Source of the DNA: Halarcobacter sp.
GTDB taxonomy: Bacteria > Campylobacterota > Campylobacteria > Campylobacterales > Arcobacteraceae
Direction of reading: 5' to 3'
NCBI RefSeq assembly: GCF_963676935.1
Contig: NZ_OY781470.1
Location: 2,638,680 to 2,702,679 of the forward strand
Length of the DNA: 64,000 bases
In this document: positions 26,291 through 35,885 of the stretch, one piece after another
How the letters are laid out: every line of letters starts with the position of its first letter
How positions within the stretch are numbered: position 1 is the first letter of the stretch
Position numbers and translations under genes: made by a program
The notes under the pieces: model-generated
What the model was told of the DNA's origin: nothing
The model's database searches: none
What the model saw: the letters and a program-made list of their open reading frames with translations, nothing else

Positions 26291-28199
26291 ATATATCTTT
26301 TTTGATTTTTTCAGCTAAAGCTTCTTTAGTAAATCCAAAATGTTTGAAAAGTTCATCAGCAGGTCCTGATGCACCAAATGTATCCATACCATAAACTACA
26401 TCTGCATATTTATAATATTCCATACCTCTAGCAGCTTCAACAGCGAATACTTTTGTATTTGGTTTAATTATAGTATCAACATACTCTTTATCTTGCTCAA
26501 CTAATAAATCAAAACAAGGAACAGAAACAACATTTGCTTTAATCCCCTCTTTTTCTAAGTCACAAGCTGTTTGTAATGCTAACATCACTTCACTACCACT
26601 TGCCATAATAGTTACAGTTGCACCATCTCTTTCTTTTAATAGATATCCACCATTTGATACATCACCAAACGCTTTTTCATCTTTTAATACTTCAAGATTT
26701 TGTCTTGAACAAACAAATGCAGTTGGAGCGTTCATTTTAAGAGCAACTTTCCAAGAATCAACATTTTCATTTGCATCAGCAGGTCTAAATGTGTAGAAAT
26801 TTGGTAATGCTCTAAATTGAGATAAATGTTCAATTGGTTGGTGTGTTGGTCCATCTTCACCAACTCCAATAGAATCATGAGTCCAAACAAAGTGTTGAGG
26901 AATTGATGCTAATGCTGCAATTCTTGCACTTGGTTTTAAGTAGTCTGAGAATACAAAGAATGTAGCAGAGAATACTCTATATAATCCGTAAAGATTCATT
27001 GCATTTGTCATTGCAGCCATTGCATGCTCTTTAATACCAAAATGAATATTTCTTCCATTTGGGAAATCACCCATTCCAGCTAATTCTGTTTTATTTGATG
27101 GTGCTAAGTCAGCACTTCCACCTAAGAATCCAGGGATTGCTTTTGCAATTGCATTTAAAATTTTGTGGTTTGAACCCCTTGTAGCTACTGAACTTCCTAC
27201 TTCAAATTCTGGATAAACAATTGAATCAAAATCTGGGTTTTGTAATTGTTTAATTTTCTCTTTTGTTTCAGTACTTAAAGATTCTTCCCAAGCATTTTCT
27301 GCTTCAACACCTTTGATAAGCTTATCAAATGCACCTTTAATATCATATGGAACTACAAATTTTTCATCTGGATTAAATCCAGCTTTGATTTTTGATTCTC
27401 TAAGCTCATCTTCACCAAGTGGAGCTCCATGTGTATGGTGACTTCCCTCTAAAGTTGCAGCACCTTTACCAATAGCAGTTGTAGCTATAATTAGTACTGG
27501 TTTATCACTTTGTTTTGCAGCTACTATTGCTTTATCTATTTGGTCAAAATTGTGTCCATCAATTTCAATTACTTCAAAATTAATTGCAGTAAATCTTTTC
27601 TTAACATTTTCACTCCATGCAATAGATGTATCACCTTCAATAGTAATAGAGTTTGAATCATAAATTACAACTAAATTATCTAAACCTAAATGTCCAGCAG
27701 TCGCACATGCTTCATAAGAGATACCCTCTTGTAAATCTCCGTCACCACAAAGACAATATACATTGTGTGTAATTACATCTTTACCTAAGGTATTTTGAGC
27801 ATATTTTGCTGCCATAGCAAAACCAACTGCATTTGCAATACCTTGACCTAAAGGACCTGTTGTAATCTCTACACCATGAGTATGACCATATTCTGGATGT
27901 CCTGGAGTTTTTGAGTTAAATTGTCTAAACTCTCTCATATCTGCTAAGCTAACATCAAATCCCCATAAATGAAGTAATGAATACACTAATCCTGTTGCAT
28001 GACCTCCACTAAATACTAACCTATCTCTATTTAGCCATTTATCATTTGCAGGGTTTAAGTTTAAATGAGCACTTAATACTGTAGCTATATCAGCCATCCC
28101 CATTGGTGCACCTGGGTGTCCTGAGTTTGCTTCTTGAACCATATCAGCAGCTAAAAATCTAATAGTATCAGCTTGCTTTTGAAGTAATTGTTTTGACAT
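26289..28199 (-). CDS. tkt: Transketolase
   Basis: 636 residues, slightly short of the usual 660. The thiamine-diphosphate motif GDGDLQEGISYEA is intact, as are substrate histidines in GHATGL, GPLGQGI and THDSIGVGEDGPTHQP. It moves two-carbon units between sugar phosphates in the pentose phosphate pathway. It appears monocistronic, with a minus-strand TATAAT at 28244-28249 and a terminator at its end. Confidence 0.95.
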   Translation of the reverse strand: MSKQLLQKQADTIRFLAADMVQEANSGHPGAPMGMADIATVLSAHLNLNPANDKWLNRDRLVFSGGHATGLVYSLLHLWGFDVSLADMREFRQFNSKTPGHPEYGHTHGVEITTGPLGQGIANAVGFAMAAKYAQNTLGKDVITHNVYCLCGDGDLQEGISYEACATAGHLGLDNLVVIYDSNSITIEGDTSIAWSENVKKRFTAINFEVIEIDGHNFDQIDKAIVAAKQSDKPVLIIATTAIGKGAATLEGSHHTHGAPLGEDELRESKIKAGFNPDEKFVVPYDIKGAFDKLIKGVEAENAWEESLSTETKEKIKQLQNPDFDSIVYPEFEVGSSVATRGSNHKILNAIAKAIPGFLGGSADLAPSNKTELAGMGDFPNGRNIHFGIKEHAMAAMTNAMNLYGLYRVFSATFFVFSDYLKPSARIAALASIPQHFVWTHDSIGVGEDGPTHQPIEHLSQFRALPNFYTFRPADANENVDSWKVALKMNAPTAFVCSRQNLEVLKDEKAFGDVSNGGYLLKERDGATVTIMASGSEVMLALQTACDLEKEGIKANVVSVPCFDLLVEQDKEYVDTIIKPNTKVFAVEAARGMEYYKYADVVYGMDTFGASGPADELFKHFGFTKEALAEKIKKDI

Positions 28200-28243
28200 A
28201 ATTTTCCTATGATTGATGATTTATCGTAATATAAAATTTTGCG

Positions 28244-28249
28244 ATTATA
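28244..28249 (-). promoter_or_regulatory. tkt -10 box
   Basis: TATAAT on the minus strand, 45 bases before the tkt ATG, preceded by the T-rich tract typical of Campylobacterota sigma70 promoters. Confidence 0.5.
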
Positions 28250-28305
28250 ACTAAAAAGTATTAAAGAGTTTTTTAAGTGAAGAATATATTAAAAATTTGG
28301 AAGAG

Positions 28306-28331
28306 AAGAAGTGAGTTAAAACTCACCTCTT
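28306..28331 (-). terminator. Dyad at the end of the type I secretion operon
   Basis: Arms AAGA-A-GTGAGTT and AACTCAC-C-TCTT pair over 11 positions with one mismatch around a 2-base AA loop, touching the WG-protein stop codon. The sequence after it on the minus strand is TC-rich, not a T-run, so termination would be inefficient. Confidence 0.4.
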
Positions 28332-29085
28332 AAAAATCAAGACCTTCGTTAAAAGTTTTTCTTTCTATCTCTTCTCCAGCTAAATTTACATAAGTATATA
28401 AGCCATCAGTTTTTTGAACTTTTGCTAATCCCTTTGAGAAATCTTTCACAAATTTGTATTGAGGTTTTACAACTAAATTACAATTTGTATCCATAAATCC
28501 CCATAGATTATCTTTTTTAACTCTCATTCTTTTTTCATTTGAAAGAAAAATCATATCATAATCTAAAGGTGCAATAAGCTCCATATTTGTATTTAAACAA
28601 CCATATTGAACTCTATTGTTTTTTATAAAGTTTTTAACAACAATAGAATTGTCAATTGCATTTCGTACATCATCATAAATTGGTTTTAAAACAACTTCAA
28701 AATTTTCATTGATAAGTCCAAATTTACCATCTACTTCAACTTTTGCAAAACCATTAACAAATTGTCCAATTGAATCAAAAATCACCTTTAATTTTAAATT
28801 TCCTTCATCATCAACAATTCCATATTTGTTATCAATATTTCTTACTACCGAATATCTTTCACCATCTACATGTAACCAATGAAGATTTATATAGTGAGGA
28901 TGTTTATAATTGTTTGTAGAGACTGTCTCTAGTTTTGCCATTTTTTTATAAACTGGTTTTACTTGAACCTCTCCACTTTCATTTAGTATTCCATCCTTAT
29001 CTCCAACAGTTACAACAGTTGTATTTTTCTCAGCACATCCTGTTATTAATGCTATAAGTGCTATCCCTGCTAAATATTTTTTCAT
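28330..29085 (-). CDS. WG-repeat lipoprotein, last gene of the secretion operon
   Basis: 251 residues with a lipoprotein signal (ALITGCAEK, lipobox Cys near 17) and repeated WG-type units such as DNKYGIVDDEGNLKLKVIF, DGKFGLINENFEVVLKPIYD and DNLWGFMDTNCNLVVKPQY. WG repeats form small beta-propeller-like blades; function is unknown. It lies 10 bases after the ankyrin-OmpA gene and is likely an envelope accessory of the exporter or adhesin by position only. Confidence 0.72.
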   Translation of the reverse strand: MKKYLAGIALIALITGCAEKNTTVVTVGDKDGILNESGEVQVKPVYKKMAKLETVSTNNYKHPHYINLHWLHVDGERYSVVRNIDNKYGIVDDEGNLKLKVIFDSIGQFVNGFAKVEVDGKFGLINENFEVVLKPIYDDVRNAIDNSIVVKNFIKNNRVQYGCLNTNMELIAPLDYDMIFLSNEKRMRVKKDNLWGFMDTNCNLVVKPQYKFVKDFSKGLAKVQKTDGLYTYVNLAGEEIERKTFNEGLDF

Positions 29086-29095
29086 AAAGGATCCT

Positions 29096-30436
29096 TTAAT
29101 TCATAATTTTGTTAATTCTAAACTCAACTCTTCTTGATTGTATTTTATCTTCTACACCATTTTCATCATAGATTAAATCATCATATGCCATACCATGATA
29201 AGAATAAACTTGATCAAGCCATGAACTATTAGCTTTAAGCTCTTTATCATTTGTCATATTTTGTGTATAATCAAATACCTTTTTTGCTCTATTTTCTGAA
29301 AGAGTTTTATTTTTAGAATATCTTTCTTCATCATTTTTAGCTGTTCTATACTCTGAAGATGTATGCCCTTCAACTCTTACTGCTGCAATTTGATCTACAT
29401 ATCTATCTAATACTTTTAAATATCTAGGAAAAAAGTTATCTAAAATCTCTTTATATTTTGTTCTTAGGTCACTACTTCCTCTTTCAAAAAGTACAGTTGG
29501 ATCTTTAAATCTAAATACTAAACCATTTTTATCTAATTCTGCATTCCATGGTTCAAAATCTGGTCCAAATTCATTCATTAAAGCTTCATATAAACCTTCA
29601 ATATATTCACTTTTTGGTTCCTCTTTTGTAAGTCTTAAGTCATTTAGATTTGCAGTTGCAATTGCTTTATCAATATCATTTGTCCCAATTGCTGTAACTA
29701 AATAATCTGTTCCGCTTTTAAGTGGTTTATTAAGTTTAGCACAATAAGTTTTTCCATCAATTCCAGCTTTGAAAGGCCCCATAGGTTTTATAGAATCTTC
29801 TGAGTCATTAGCAAGTGTTACATCAATATTAGTTGCAACTCCTGTTGGAATATTTCCACAAATCTTATTCTCTACATCATCATAATACTCTAATGTAATT
29901 GTCAATTTTTGACATAATAAAGTAATATCTTGAGTTTGTAACATCATAGCAATATATAAATCATTGTTTTTTGATGCATTATGTAAAGGAGTCATTTCAT
30001 GTCTATCTTCAACATTTCTTTCTGCTCCATTACAAATCAAAAATCTAGACATAGCATTTGTACTATTTCTTGTTGAATCAAGTAAAGGTGTATCTCCAAA
30101 AGTGTCAGTATTGTTAATACTTGCACCACTTGCAAAAAGTTTTTCAGCTATATCTAATTGATTAAGTCTTGCTGCTAAGTGTAAAGGAGTATATCCGTAT
30201 TTATCTTGTGTATTAACCTTTACACCTTTTGAAATTAATTCATCCACTAATGATTTATCTTTAGCTCTTACTGCATCGTGTAATGCAAGCTCATTTATAA
30301 AATCATTTTGGGTACCTTTTTCTACCTCAACACTTGTATTTTGAACTTCATTTACAGTTTCTGTTTTTTGAGAACAACCAATTAATGCAAATAAAGTAAT
30401 AAAGCTAATAAATAGCACTTTTCTTAAATTTTTCAT
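29096..30436 (-). CDS. Lipoprotein with ankyrin repeats and OmpA-like domain
   Basis: 446 residues. Lipoprotein signal with lipobox ALIGC at about 21. Three ankyrin repeats follow (about 50-165: GYTPLHLAARLNQLDIAEKL, then GDTPLLDSTRN, then MTPLHNASKNNDLYIA). A middle beta-rich region comes next, and a C-terminal OmpA-like peptidoglycan-binding domain (about 320-446) has VRVEGHTSS and NKTLSENRAKKVFDY. OmpA-domain proteins recur in adhesin type I secretion operons. The ankyrin addition is unusual. It is 20 bases from the membrane-fusion gene and 10 from the WG gene. Periplasmic display is inferred from the signal. Confidence 0.82.
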   Translation of the reverse strand: MKNLRKVLFISFITLFALIGCSQKTETVNEVQNTSVEVEKGTQNDFINELALHDAVRAKDKSLVDELISKGVKVNTQDKYGYTPLHLAARLNQLDIAEKLFASGASINNTDTFGDTPLLDSTRNSTNAMSRFLICNGAERNVEDRHEMTPLHNASKNNDLYIAMMLQTQDITLLCQKLTITLEYYDDVENKICGNIPTGVATNIDVTLANDSEDSIKPMGPFKAGIDGKTYCAKLNKPLKSGTDYLVTAIGTNDIDKAIATANLNDLRLTKEEPKSEYIEGLYEALMNEFGPDFEPWNAELDKNGLVFRFKDPTVLFERGSSDLRTKYKEILDNFFPRYLKVLDRYVDQIAAVRVEGHTSSEYRTAKNDEERYSKNKTLSENRAKKVFDYTQNMTNDKELKANSSWLDQVYSYHGMAYDDLIYDENGVEDKIQSRRVEFRINKIMN

Positions 30437-30456
30437 CTTAACTCCCTTCTTCTAAT

Positions 30457-31797
30457 TTAACGTTCATGCAACGAATTTTGTTTTATTTTAAGTATTGGTT
30501 TTAGAATAAAATCCATAATAGATTTTTGTCCTGTTACAATATCAACACTTGCAATCATACCTGGAATAATTGGTAATTTTTCACCATCTTTTTCCAAATA
30601 GTTTTTTTCTGTCCTTACAACAACTTTATAATAACTTTTCCCCTCTTTACTATCTTTATCGATAATACTATCTGCAGAAATTTCTACAATTTGCCCCTCT
30701 AAACCTCCATATATAGCAAAATCGTATGCTGTAATTTTTACAATTGCTTTTTGTTTTGGATTGATAAAAGCTATATCCCTTGGATCAATTTTCGCTTCTA
30801 CTAACAAGATATCACTGTTTGGAACTATATCAATTAAATCTTGACCAGATTTAACAACTCCACCAATAGTATTCATATAAATCTCTTTAATAATTCCATC
30901 TACTGGTGATTTGATAACTGTTTTTTTAACTTTATCACTATCTGAAACTTTTCTAGCCTGCGCTTTATTTAATTCAACTAAAATTCTTTGATACTCTTTT
31001 GAAGCTTCAGTTCTAAAACCTCTTATTTTTTCAGAAATTTTATTTTCAGCTTCAGTAATTGCAAATCTAGATCTTGGCATTGATAATTCAGCAGACCTCA
31101 AATCACCTTTTAGTTGTTGATACTCTTTTTCAATATTGATTAATTCAACTCTTGATTTAGCTCCAGACTGTACTAGATTTTTAATAGTCTTTCTTTGAAG
31201 TTGAACAAGTTCTAAACTTTTTTCCAACTGTTCTTTTTTTGCCTTTATCTCTTCTAGTTCTTGTTTTTTTTGATTTAACTGAGATTTAAGAACTTGTACA
31301 GAACTTTTTAATTCTTGTACTCTATTTCTAAAAAGTGTAGTTTCTGAATCAATATATCCACCTGCTATCTCTTTTACTTTTTTACTATATTTTAATTTTG
31401 GTACAGGTCTATTTATATCAATTTCAGACTCGACTTTTAATCTTTCAATCATTGCCATCCATTGACTAATTCCCTCTTGATTCTCCTCTAATGTTGCTTG
31501 ATATCTAGTTGTATCAATTTTTACTAATGGCTGCCCTATTTTAACATGCTCACCATTTTTTACTAAAATCTCTTCTATCTCACCACCATCATAAGATTGA
31601 ATTTTTTGAATTTTATTTGTTGGAATTACTTTACCTTGTCCTCTTGCTAATTCATCAATTAGTGCAAAATTAGCCCAAATAATTGCAAATAAAAAGAAAC
31701 CAACGATTATAAAAAATACTAAATCGATTCTGAATTTAGGTTTATCATTCGCTTGTCCATATAAAGAATGGACAAAATTTACATCATCATTTGTCAT
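30457..31797 (-). CDS. HlyD/LapC-type membrane fusion protein
   Basis: 446 residues: one inner-membrane helix (about 26-47), lipoyl half-motif GGEIEEILVKNGEHVKIGQP, a long coiled-coil hairpin (about 130-290), the second lipoyl half VIKSPVDGIIKEIYM and a beta-barrel region ending in IPGMIASVDIVTG. It links the ABC exporter to the TolC-like channel. Its start overlaps the ABC gene by 11 bases. Confidence 0.92.
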   Translation of the reverse strand: MTNDDVNFVHSLYGQANDKPKFRIDLVFFIIVGFFLFAIIWANFALIDELARGQGKVIPTNKIQKIQSYDGGEIEEILVKNGEHVKIGQPLVKIDTTRYQATLEENQEGISQWMAMIERLKVESEIDINRPVPKLKYSKKVKEIAGGYIDSETTLFRNRVQELKSSVQVLKSQLNQKKQELEEIKAKKEQLEKSLELVQLQRKTIKNLVQSGAKSRVELINIEKEYQQLKGDLRSAELSMPRSRFAITEAENKISEKIRGFRTEASKEYQRILVELNKAQARKVSDSDKVKKTVIKSPVDGIIKEIYMNTIGGVVKSGQDLIDIVPNSDILLVEAKIDPRDIAFINPKQKAIVKITAYDFAIYGGLEGQIVEISADSIIDKDSKEGKSYYKVVVRTEKNYLEKDGEKLPIIPGMIASVDIVTGQKSIMDFILKPILKIKQNSLHER

Positions 31798-33958
31798 TTT
31801 GTCCCTTTATATTCTTTGAAAATATCTCTTCTTTTTTACCATCTGCTGCAATTTGACCATCATCTAATACAATAACCCTATCAACCAATGATAAAATTGA
31901 TACTTTATGAGTAATTAATATCAATGTTTTATCTTCAATAATTTTTGCCATTTTATTAATAAATACTTTTTCTGTTTGTCTATCCATTGAGTTAGTAGGT
32001 TCATCTAAAATTAATATATTTGGATTTGAGATAAGTGCTCTTGCTAATGCAACAGATTGAATTTCACCTCCACTCAATCCTTCTCCTCTTTCTCCAACAA
32101 CTAAATCATATCCTGATTCATGTTTTGATAAAAAGTCATGAACACCAGCAATCATAGAAGCTCTTAAAACCTCTTCATCAGTTGCAAATGGTTCACCAAT
32201 AGTTATATTATCTTTAATACTTCCCATAAATAAAAATGGTTCTTGAGGTACTACTCCAATAGCTCTTCTTAAATCTACTGGATCAATCTGTCTTACATCT
32301 GTCTTATCAACTAAAACTGAACCACTAGTAGGTACATATAGATTTTGGAGTAACTTAACTAATGTTGATTTACCAGAACCTATTTTTCCTAAAATAGCAA
32401 CTTTCTCGCCCTCTTTTATGTTTAAGTTTATACCTTTTAAAGCATTGAAATTTTGCATTTTATATGAGAATACAACATCTTTGAATTCAATATCACCTTT
32501 TAAATCTGGTCGACTTAAATAAGTTTTATTTTCTCTTTCTACTTGCATATTCATAATCTCATCAATATTTTTAAGTGCAAGCATTGTTCTATCAAATTTT
32601 ATAATCATCCCAACAACTTGTGAAATTGGTGCAATTACTCTTCCATTTAAAATCATAGAAGCAATTATTCCCCCCATAGTCATTTCACCTTCACTAGCTA
32701 AATATACTCCACCAATTACTATTGCTATATTAGAAAATTGAGAAACAAATGTAGTCATAAAGGTTGCTATTTGAGATAAAAACTGAGACTTCTCATTATG
32801 ATAAACTGTTTGATTAATAGATTTGTCCCAGTGTGTTTTCATTCTATTTTGACCACGAACACTTTTTATAATATCTAGTCCTGCAACTGTTTCATTTAAT
32901 GTAGTGTGTTTTATTTGATCTTCTTTACTTGAAGCTTCTACTGTCTTCTTTATAGGTTTTTTCATAAACCATGAAAAGATAAGAGATAAAATTACTGATA
33001 CAACAGTTACCCAACCTAAAGGTCCCCCAATATAAAAGATTATTGAAATGAATATAAAAATAAAAGGGATATCAACTAAAGTAGTAATAGTTGCCGAAGC
33101 AAAGAACTCTCTAACTGATTCAAAAGATTGTAATCTATTTACAAACATTCCTGTTGAAGCAGGTCTCTCTTCTAATCTTAAGTTTAATAATTGATCAAAT
33201 ATTGTATTACTCATAACAACATCTGCTCTTTTACTTGCTTTCCCTAAATAATATGATCTTATAAGTTTTAATAAGAGATCAAATATCATTACAAATAAAA
33301 TACCAATTGCTAAAGCCCATAAGGTATCAATTGCATTATTAGGAAGTACTCTGTCATAAACATTCATTGTAAAAAGTGGTGTAGCTATTACAAAAAGATT
33401 TATAAAAATAGATGCAAAAACTATTCTAAGATAAATATCTTTATTTCTTTTTATTGCATCCCAAAACCATTTTTTTGATTTAGGAATAATAATACTGCTA
33501 CTAACCCTATTTTCAAAATTGTATTCTGGTTTAATTATTAGAGCTTTACCTACATATTGACTTTGTAAAGCATCAAGTTTCATACTAATTTGACCATCAC
33601 TAAGTCCTGGAATGATAACTATAGCTTCATTTTTTTCTACATCATAATCAAGTAAAACCGCTGATCTATTTTTGTCTGTGATTAATACAACTGGCAAAGC
33701 CAATTTAGAGATATCTTGTATCTTTTCTCTTGATACAAATTTAGAGATTAATCCTATTTTTTTTGATGACAATATAAAAGTATCTACATCCATGACTGTT
33801 TCATGTAAAGCCATTCCATAAATTAATGACTCTTTAGATGTAGCTCGTTGATAATATTTTGCTAAGAAAAGTAAACACTCTAAAAGAGTATCAACTTTTC
33901 TTCGCTCTTGCAATATTCCAACTTTTTCATCAATTTGATTAACCTCTTGATTAGACAA
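31787..33958 (-). CDS. Type I secretion ABC exporter with degenerate C39 domain (LapB-type)
   Basis: 723 residues. An N-terminal C39-like domain (about 20-150) lacks a clear catalytic Cys/His pair, as in RTX-adhesin exporters. Six transmembrane helices follow (about 170-470), then the ATPase: Walker A GKIGSGKST, signature LSGGEIQSVALARAL, Walker B ILILDEPTNSMD and the H-loop LILITHK. Starts at TTG with AAGGAAAA upstream. It would export the giant adhesin encoded at 37436-53656, whose C-terminus is of RTX type. Substrate assignment is by linkage and family. Confidence 0.92.
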   Translation of the reverse strand: MSNQEVNQIDEKVGILQERRKVDTLLECLLFLAKYYQRATSKESLIYGMALHETVMDVDTFILSSKKIGLISKFVSREKIQDISKLALPVVLITDKNRSAVLLDYDVEKNEAIVIIPGLSDGQISMKLDALQSQYVGKALIIKPEYNFENRVSSSIIIPKSKKWFWDAIKRNKDIYLRIVFASIFINLFVIATPLFTMNVYDRVLPNNAIDTLWALAIGILFVMIFDLLLKLIRSYYLGKASKRADVVMSNTIFDQLLNLRLEERPASTGMFVNRLQSFESVREFFASATITTLVDIPFIFIFISIIFYIGGPLGWVTVVSVILSLIFSWFMKKPIKKTVEASSKEDQIKHTTLNETVAGLDIIKSVRGQNRMKTHWDKSINQTVYHNEKSQFLSQIATFMTTFVSQFSNIAIVIGGVYLASEGEMTMGGIIASMILNGRVIAPISQVVGMIIKFDRTMLALKNIDEIMNMQVERENKTYLSRPDLKGDIEFKDVVFSYKMQNFNALKGINLNIKEGEKVAILGKIGSGKSTLVKLLQNLYVPTSGSVLVDKTDVRQIDPVDLRRAIGVVPQEPFLFMGSIKDNITIGEPFATDEEVLRASMIAGVHDFLSKHESGYDLVVGERGEGLSGGEIQSVALARALISNPNILILDEPTNSMDRQTEKVFINKMAKIIEDKTLILITHKVSILSLVDRVIVLDDGQIAADGKKEEIFSKNIKGQNDK

Positions 33959-33972
33959 AGATTTTCCTTATT

Positions 33973-35748
33973 TTAATTTATATTTTTATATTTTTCTAAA
34001 AGTTTTTTATGTTTATTCATATAATCAACATATACTTTTAAATCAATACCTTGGTTATCTAAATCTGTTATTGCCTGATTAGCTTCACTTAAACTATCAA
34101 AACTTCCATATAACACTTTAGTTCCTAAACTCATATTATAAGTATACAAAGATTTATTGTTTAATAAGTTATATTTTTGTTTAAATGATTTAATATCCTC
34201 AACTTTATTATCTAAAGTTGCCATATTTATTGTATATTTACCATTAGGAAGTGTTATTGGCTTTTTATTATTTTCTTTTTTATCAGTAGCTGTTTCTGCA
34301 CTTGTATTAATTAATTTGTTTATCTCTGCATCTAAACTACTAGTTTCAACACCTAACTCATTTAATAAATCTTCATCTAACTGCTCATCTTGTTGATTTT
34401 TAGGTTTTTTCATAGGGTTGATGTACTCTTTTGATACATAAGCTTTACAAACTTGATCACCAGATTTTAAAATTGTTTCACTTAACATTCCTGTTTTTTC
34501 TAATAAATCAAAATATTTTGCATACATATCCATCTCTTGCTCTAATGTACTAATTTCTGATCTATAAAGTTCTGATTCTGCATCAAGAATATCTATAAAT
34601 GTTCTTGTTCCATCTTGCAATTGTTTTAAATAAACATCTCTAATATTTTTATTATCATTAACATATTTTTTTAGGTTTTCAACTCTTTGTTTTGTAATAA
34701 AATAAGAGTTGTATGCAGTAGTAACTTCCTCTTCAACTTCATTTACTATATTATCTAAAACTTTTTGTTGTTCTTGAAGAAATAATTTTTCTCTTTGTGT
34801 TGCATGATAAGTTTTACCACCCTCAAAAATATTCCAATCTAAGATTAATCTTGCCCTACTTATATCTTGTCTACCATTTTCTGCTTCTTCTAAATCATTA
34901 TCCCAAGTAGATTGCCATTGGAATCTTAATGTAGGTAAATAATTTGCAGAAGCTTGCTCAAGATTTTCTCTTTGTTCTTTTATCTTTTCAATTTGTTCTA
35001 ATATTTTAAAATTCTTTTTATCTGCAATCTCAAGAATTTTTTCCAATGTATTTGGAATAATAGATTCATTGATTTTTGGTCTACAAATATTCCCATCAGT
35101 TTGTCTTTGTGTGTATTTCATATATTGATTTAAAGCTTCATCTTGTGATTGTTTTTGCTCTAAATATCTATCAGTAATATAGTGTTTTTTAGAATTAACT
35201 TGATAACTCTCTAAAGTCTCTCCACTTATAGATTCTTTCTCTCTAGCAATTACTAAATAATCATCATGAAGTTTCAAATTATTTTCTGAAAGATTCATTA
35301 ATTCTTGATACATTACTAAATCCATATAACTATCAATAGCACCCCTTAAAATCTCTTCAACTCTTTGAGTACTTCTATATTTATTACCATAATAGATATG
35401 CTTATACTCTTCAACCTCACTTGGAGTAACCCCTCCATCATATATAATTTGATCAACTGTAATGGAAGCATTCCAACCATCCTTATCTTCAGTAGTAGGA
35501 TCTGCAATTTGATTATCTCTATTGTATCTAGTTTTTGAATCTTCTAGAAAGCCAGAGAAATTGATTGTTGGATAATAATCACCTTTTTCTTCGTCAACAT
35601 ATTTTTTGTATGCATCTTTATTGAACTTCTCTGACAAAATATCAGGATTTGCATCTATAGTTTGTTCTACAACGTCTTTTAAACTAGTCGCGCACAATGA
35701 AGAGGTCAATAAAGTAGCTGCTACCATGCTAATAATATACGTTTTCAT
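33973..35748 (-). CDS. TolC/LapE-type outer membrane channel with C-terminal SPOR domain
   Basis: 591 residues, longer than the usual ~450 for this family. A signal peptide (about 1-20, ending SSLCATS) is followed by two outer-membrane efflux repeats (about 21-425) with the typical VEQTIDANPDI and ARLILDWNIFEGGKTYHATQ. An acidic linker comes next, and the last ~90 residues read as a SPOR fold (KYTINMATLDNKVEDIKSFK and LGTKVLYGSFDSLSEANQAI). SPOR domains bind denuded peptidoglycan, so the channel may be tied to the cell wall or to a septal or polar site. First gene of the secretion operon, with direct-repeat boxes 37 bases upstream. Confidence 0.88.
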   Translation of the reverse strand: MKTYIISMVAATLLTSSLCATSLKDVVEQTIDANPDILSEKFNKDAYKKYVDEEKGDYYPTINFSGFLEDSKTRYNRDNQIADPTTEDKDGWNASITVDQIIYDGGVTPSEVEEYKHIYYGNKYRSTQRVEEILRGAIDSYMDLVMYQELMNLSENNLKLHDDYLVIAREKESISGETLESYQVNSKKHYITDRYLEQKQSQDEALNQYMKYTQRQTDGNICRPKINESIIPNTLEKILEIADKKNFKILEQIEKIKEQRENLEQASANYLPTLRFQWQSTWDNDLEEAENGRQDISRARLILDWNIFEGGKTYHATQREKLFLQEQQKVLDNIVNEVEEEVTTAYNSYFITKQRVENLKKYVNDNKNIRDVYLKQLQDGTRTFIDILDAESELYRSEISTLEQEMDMYAKYFDLLEKTGMLSETILKSGDQVCKAYVSKEYINPMKKPKNQQDEQLDEDLLNELGVETSSLDAEINKLINTSAETATDKKENNKKPITLPNGKYTINMATLDNKVEDIKSFKQKYNLLNNKSLYTYNMSLGTKVLYGSFDSLSEANQAITDLDNQGIDLKVYVDYMNKHKKLLEKYKNIN

Positions 35749-35784
35749 AACAACCCTTTTTTATGATATATAATTATTCTACAT

Positions 35785-35804
35785 AAAAGTTTCTAAAAGT
35801 TTCT
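35785..35804. promoter_or_regulatory. Tandem direct repeats upstream of the TolC gene
   Basis: Two identical 10-base boxes, AAAAGTTTCT at 35785-35794 and 35795-35804 (AGAAACTTTT on the coding strand), begin 37 bases before the TolC start. A third half-copy, AGTTTCTTT, is at 35816-35824. The 10-base period fits a tandem OmpR/PhoB-type binding site placed in the -35 region. A close match lies before the adhesin gene. Confidence 0.6.
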
Positions 35805-35885
35805 TATAAAAACATAGTTTCTTTATTATTTTATTATTTTTTTAGATTAAATTAACTAAAATTAACATAAAAATAAAGATTACTT

